A stretch of 8,800 bases of DNA, taken from the NCBI GenBank assembly GCA_030917985.1, contig JAUPTR010000276.1, positions 1 through 8,800 of the forward strand, read 5' to 3'. The notes below the pieces were generated by a model that saw only the letters and a program-made list of their open reading frames with translations, was not told the DNA's origin and did no database searches. Positions 6,259-8,800 of the stretch are shown here, one piece after another (positions within the stretch are counted from its first letter, which is position 1; each line of letters opens with the position of its first letter). The position numbers and the translations under genes were made by a program. Source of the stretch: Pseudomonadota bacterium. GTDB taxonomy: Bacteria; Pseudomonadota; Gammaproteobacteria; Burkholderiales; SCOH01.

Positions 6259-6513
6259 ATGAATACTCGTAACGCTACCCTGATCTGGGCCGGGCTGCTG
6301 CTGCTGACCCTGTTGTCTTTTTCTCTGGGTGAGGTACCCAATCCGGGCACCTGGCCGCTAATGGTGATTGGTGCCGCCACCTTGATCAAGGGCAAGCTGG
6401 TGATGGACTATTTCATGGGCCTGAAAGCCGTCGGCGGCGTATTTCTCCATGTGCTTACCGGCTGGCTGGTGCTGGTGCTGGGATTGATCGCGCTGGCGTT
6501 TACACGCGCCTGA
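6259..6513 (+). CDS. norF: NorF, small membrane protein (cytochrome c oxidase subunit IV-like)
   Basis: This 84-residue hydrophobic protein has three membrane-spanning segments (about residues 7-23, 32-50 and 57-80). The loop PNPGTWPLMVIGAATLIKGKLVMDYFMGLK is typical of the NorF/prokaryotic subunit IV family. NorF acts with NorE to support NO reductase. The start is set by GAGAGGA at 6247-6253, which overlaps the norE stop codon, so the pair is translationally linked. A longer reading from 6163 would lie inside norE in another frame and is rejected. No norC, norB, norQ or norD is in the window. It converges on the opposite-strand gene ending at 6521, with only seven bases between the two stops. 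Confidence 0.87.
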   Translation: MNTRNATLIWAGLLLLTLLSFSLGEVPNPGTWPLMVIGAATLIKGKLVMDYFMGLKAVGGVFLHVLTGWLVLVLGLIALAFTRA

Positions 6514-6528
6514 GCCCGGTTCAGCGCG
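6505..6528. terminator. Possible shared hairpin spanning the convergent stops of norF and the solute-binding gene
   Basis: CGCGC (6505-6509) pairs with GCGCG (6524-6528). After one bulged C, TGA (6511-6513) pairs with TCA (6521-6523), so both stop codons lie within the stem of one imperfect hairpin. There is no T run on either side, so terminator activity is uncertain. Confidence 0.35.
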
Positions 6529-7309
6529 GTGTCAGCATTTGTGCGCGGGCTTCGTCGGCAGGCAGGTGCTGACGCAGGATACGCAGCATGCTGCCATCGA
6601 CTACCAGTTCATTCACCTGTTTTTGCCACGCTTCAGCCTGGCTCTGGGTAAAGCGGCTTTTGCTCAGTATCAGCGCGTGAGGCACTGGCGCCTCCTGGCT
6701 GGCCCAGTCGGTCAGCGTAAACCGGCCACTGAGATCAGCCGCCTGCAGGTGCAGTCGATAGACCGGTGATTGCGCAAACATCCCTTCTACCCGGCCGGCT
6801 TTCAGCAGGGTAAATGCCGACGCGACGTCGGGCACATCGATGACACGACCCTGCTGTCGCATCTGCTCCAGAAAACGATCTGCCGTTTCGCCATGTTTGA
6901 ATGCACGCACGGCTGCCCATTTTGCCTTGTCTCGCTTCAGAAACGCATCGGGTGTTGCACTTGGCGGCGTTGTAACGGCCATGTTTTTTAATGCCATATA
7001 GGGTGCAAACCAGGCAAACCTGTCGCGAGCCGGGTTCTGTATGCCGGAGACGCTCATGTCCAGTGCGCCATTTTCCAGATCCTGCCAGATGCGCGCCCGC
7101 GGCATGACGCTGATTTCGAAGCGGCAGCCGGTGCGTTGGCGCAACGCGTCCACGACATCCTTGTCTATGCCCCTGCCATTGTTGTAAAGCAAACCGAACT
7201 CGTAAAACGCCAGCCTGACCGGTTTTTCCCCACAATCCACCGCCGCATGTGCCGCTGAAACGGGTAGGCCCAGCAACAGCAGCACGCGCCATGATTTCAT
7301 CTGTCTCAT
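6521..7309 (-). CDS. Periplasmic solute-binding protein, family 3 (amino-acid-binding type)
   Basis: This 262-residue protein has a signal peptide (about residues 1-22, ending AAHA) followed by a type II periplasmic-binding fold of the SBP_bac_3 class. Family features are the opening strand VRLAFYEFG (31-39), GIDKDVVDALRQRTGCRFEI (47-66), and PRARIWQDLENGALDMSVSGIQNPARDRFAWFAPY (70-104), where the Arg and Asp residues resemble the ligand-binding region. A later stretch FTLLKAGRVEGMFA is also typical. Cys26 and Cys62 could form a disulfide. No transporter permease or ATPase gene is adjacent, so it may be an orphan binding protein that feeds a distant transporter or a sensor. The ligand is unknown. 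The start could also be Met4 (7300); neither has a strong ribosome binding site. It diverges from the sensor gene at 7389 across 79 bases. Confidence 0.8.
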   Translation of the reverse strand: MRQMKSWRVLLLLGLPVSAAHAAVDCGEKPVRLAFYEFGLLYNNGRGIDKDVVDALRQRTGCRFEISVMPRARIWQDLENGALDMSVSGIQNPARDRFAWFAPYMALKNMAVTTPPSATPDAFLKRDKAKWAAVRAFKHGETADRFLEQMRQQGRVIDVPDVASAFTLLKAGRVEGMFAQSPVYRLHLQAADLSGRFTLTDWASQEAPVPHALILSKSRFTQSQAEAWQKQVNELVVDGSMLRILRQHLPADEARAQMLTPR

Positions 7310-7326
7310 CCATCTGCTTCAGAACT

Positions 7327-7359
7327 GTTATCAGCATAGAAGATTCGTAGTTTGATAAC
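7327..7359. promoter_or_regulatory. Inverted repeat in the divergent intergenic region
   Basis: GTTATCA (7327-7333) and TGATAAC (7353-7359) are perfect seven-base inverted arms separated by 19 bases. They lie in the AT-rich gap between the leftward solute-binding gene and the rightward sensor gene. They could be an operator for a divergent promoter pair. I recognise no known regulator consensus, and seven-base arms may arise by chance. Confidence 0.3.
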
Positions 7360-7388
7360 TTGGTGAATAGCCACTAAAACGGAACGAT

Positions 7389-8800
7389 ATGCGCGCCATG
7401 TTTCGTTCTCTCTCTGATCATCCGATAAGGCTTGCCGTTCTGGCGGCTGTGCTGATTGGATTCGTTTCGGTTTTGTTCCAGATGTCTGCGGTTTATCGCG
7501 GCGCCTGGGAGGATGCCAAGGGTGAAACCGATGCGGCCGCAGAAGTGATGCGTGACCCGGCGCAGCGTGCCATCTATGAACTCAATCTGGAGATGGGAAA
7601 CAATATTGTTCAAAGCCTGGTCAAGACTGGCCTGGCGAGAAATGCGCTGATTCTGGACGAAACAGGAAAGCCGTTCGCAGAGGCGAATCTGGCCACGCTA
7701 AGCGAAACCTCATTACACACCCGCATGGGGGATGTGTTGTTCGGGGGCGTGCCTGCCGCCTTTGTGCCTCTGCATGAGCCAAATGGCAGGCGTCAGCTGG
7801 GTGAACTGCGTATCGAGCCGAATTACCGGTTGCATTTTGCAAGGTTCTGGAGCGACTTGCTGCAATTTGCCCTGATCGAGTTTTTGCGGGTTTTCATTCT
7901 GGCGTTTACGCTGGTTTATCTGTTCCAGTATTTCGTCATCCGGCCATTTCAGCGCCTCGGTCAGGCGATTCATCAGGCTGACCCTGCCAATCCGCAGCAA
8001 ACCTTGCAATTGTTGCGTGATTCACGCGTAAGTTCAGAAGTCGGGCAACTCGGGCGCATCATCGAGCGGTTTCTGCTCCAGGCCCAGGATCGGGTGTTAC
8101 AGCATAATCGCGCCCTGGTGCGGGTGGACGAGCTGGAGTCGCTGCAACACTCGCTGGCAGAAAGCGAACGCCGTTACCGCTCACTGATTGCTGCATTGTC
8201 CGAGGGGGTGGTGCTGCAACAGGCCGATGGCAAGATCGTGACATTCAACCAGGCCGCGCTGGATATCCTGGGTCTGAGCGATCAGCAGATACAGGGGCGC
8301 ACTTCCTTCGACCCGGGTTGGCGTACCGTGCGCGAGAATGGCCAGCCTTTCCCTCCGGAAGATCATCCTGCCATGACAACACTGCGCACCGGCCTGCCGT
8401 TGCGTGATGTACGCATGGGTGTGCATCGTGGCGATGGATCGCTGGTGTGGATTTCGATCAACAGCCAGCCCTTGTTTGGCGATCAGGCCCCCCGGCCGGA
8501 GGCCGTGGTGACGTCATTCTCGGATGTGACCGCCCGCTTGCAGGCCGAGCGCTCGGTGATTGCCGAGAAAGAAGCGGCGTTGCGTTATCTGAATACCGCC
8601 GGTGTGATGATGCTGCTGATCGGGCCGGACGGCCATGTCAGGCTGGCCAACCGCCGCGCCGCAGCGATTTTGCAGATGCAGCCGGACGAGTTGCTCGGCA
8701 GTGATTTCACGCAGATGCTTGTCACCGATGAAGATCGACACATGTATGTTGCCTATCGCGAGCAAGTGTTTGCCTCGGAGCCGGGTGAGCCCGTCTTGCA
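7389..8800 (+). CDS. Membrane-bound PAS-domain sensor protein, N-terminal part (runs off the window)
   Basis: The frame is open from ATG at 7389 to the window end, giving 470 residues with the C-terminus missing. Transmembrane helices lie at about 14-32 and 160-183 and enclose a periplasmic domain of about 125 residues of unknown ligand (with LILDETGKPFAEA at about 87-99). A HAMP-like or helical linker (185-260) follows, then a PAS domain (about 261-385: RRYRSLIAALSEGVVLQQADG, FNQAALDILG, then VTSFSDVTARLQAE). A second PAS domain starts at about 396 (LNTAGVMMLLIGPDGHVRLANRRAAAIL, then ELLGSDF). The output domain lies beyond the window, so it cannot be decided whether this is a histidine kinase or a GGDEF/EAL enzyme. 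GGAAC at 7381-7385 is a weak ribosome binding site; Met4 (7398) is an alternative start. The divergent periplasmic binding protein may be a partner, which is speculation. Confidence 0.82.
   Translation, partial: MRAMFRSLSDHPIRLAVLAAVLIGFVSVLFQMSAVYRGAWEDAKGETDAAAEVMRDPAQRAIYELNLEMGNNIVQSLVKTGLARNALILDETGKPFAEANLATLSETSLHTRMGDVLFGGVPAAFVPLHEPNGRRQLGELRIEPNYRLHFARFWSDLLQFALIEFLRVFILAFTLVYLFQYFVIRPFQRLGQAIHQADPANPQQTLQLLRDSRVSSEVGQLGRIIERFLLQAQDRVLQHNRALVRVDELESLQHSLAESERRYRSLIAALSEGVVLQQADGKIVTFNQAALDILGLSDQQIQGRTSFDPGWRTVRENGQPFPPEDHPAMTTLRTGLPLRDVRMGVHRGDGSLVWISINSQPLFGDQAPRPEAVVTSFSDVTARLQAERSVIAEKEAALRYLNTAGVMMLLIGPDGHVRLANRRAAAILQMQPDELLGSDFTQMLVTDEDRHMYVAYREQVFASEPGEPVL

Noticed and set aside
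1..8800. CRISPR arrays, tRNA or rRNA genes, insertion sequences
   Set aside because: No regularly spaced repeats, tRNA-like cloverleaf, rRNA sequence, transposase or paired terminal repeats were seen on reading the window.

Overview
The window looks like a denitrification island in a Gram-negative proteobacterium, probably a betaproteobacterium. The evidence is moderately high GC, ATGA-overlapped operons, a System I (Ccm) cytochrome c maturation cluster, and a nirS-nirT-nirB order like that of the Pseudomonas stutzeri nir cluster. The lineage is an inference and I cannot name a genus.

Positions 1-1688 (+) are the 3' end of a ccm operon: a probable ccmG tail, ccmH, ccmI and a small exported protein of unknown function, joined by overlapping start and stop codons. 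Positions 1689-1920 are a regulatory region with a perfect FNR/Anr-type box and a second FNR/DNR-like box. They are followed by nirS (cytochrome cd1 nitrite reductase), nirT (membrane-anchored tetraheme NapC/NirT cytochrome) and nirB (diheme cytochrome c-552 type protein), with hairpins between the genes and a strong terminator after nirB. Positions 5288-6513 (+) hold a small amicyanin-like blue copper protein and norE-norF, accessory membrane proteins of nitric oxide reductase. At 6521-7309 (-) a periplasmic solute-binding protein converges on norF. From 7389 (+) a membrane-bound PAS-domain sensor runs off the window end.

The genes fit one process. Ccm proteins attach heme to CXXCH cytochromes. 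NirS reduces nitrite to NO in the periplasm. NirT, NirB and perhaps the cupredoxin could carry electrons. NorEF supports the NO reductase, whose catalytic subunits (norCB) are not in the window; nirM and the heme d1 biosynthesis genes are also absent.

The most striking observation is an in-frame TAG at 2602-2604 in an otherwise full-length, well-conserved nirS, replacing a Lys present in homologues. It is a recent nonsense mutation, a sequencing error or, much less likely, a read-through codon. None of the 11 apparent gene ends in the window uses TAG. NirB also carries a non-canonical CX3CH heme motif beside a normal CXXCH.
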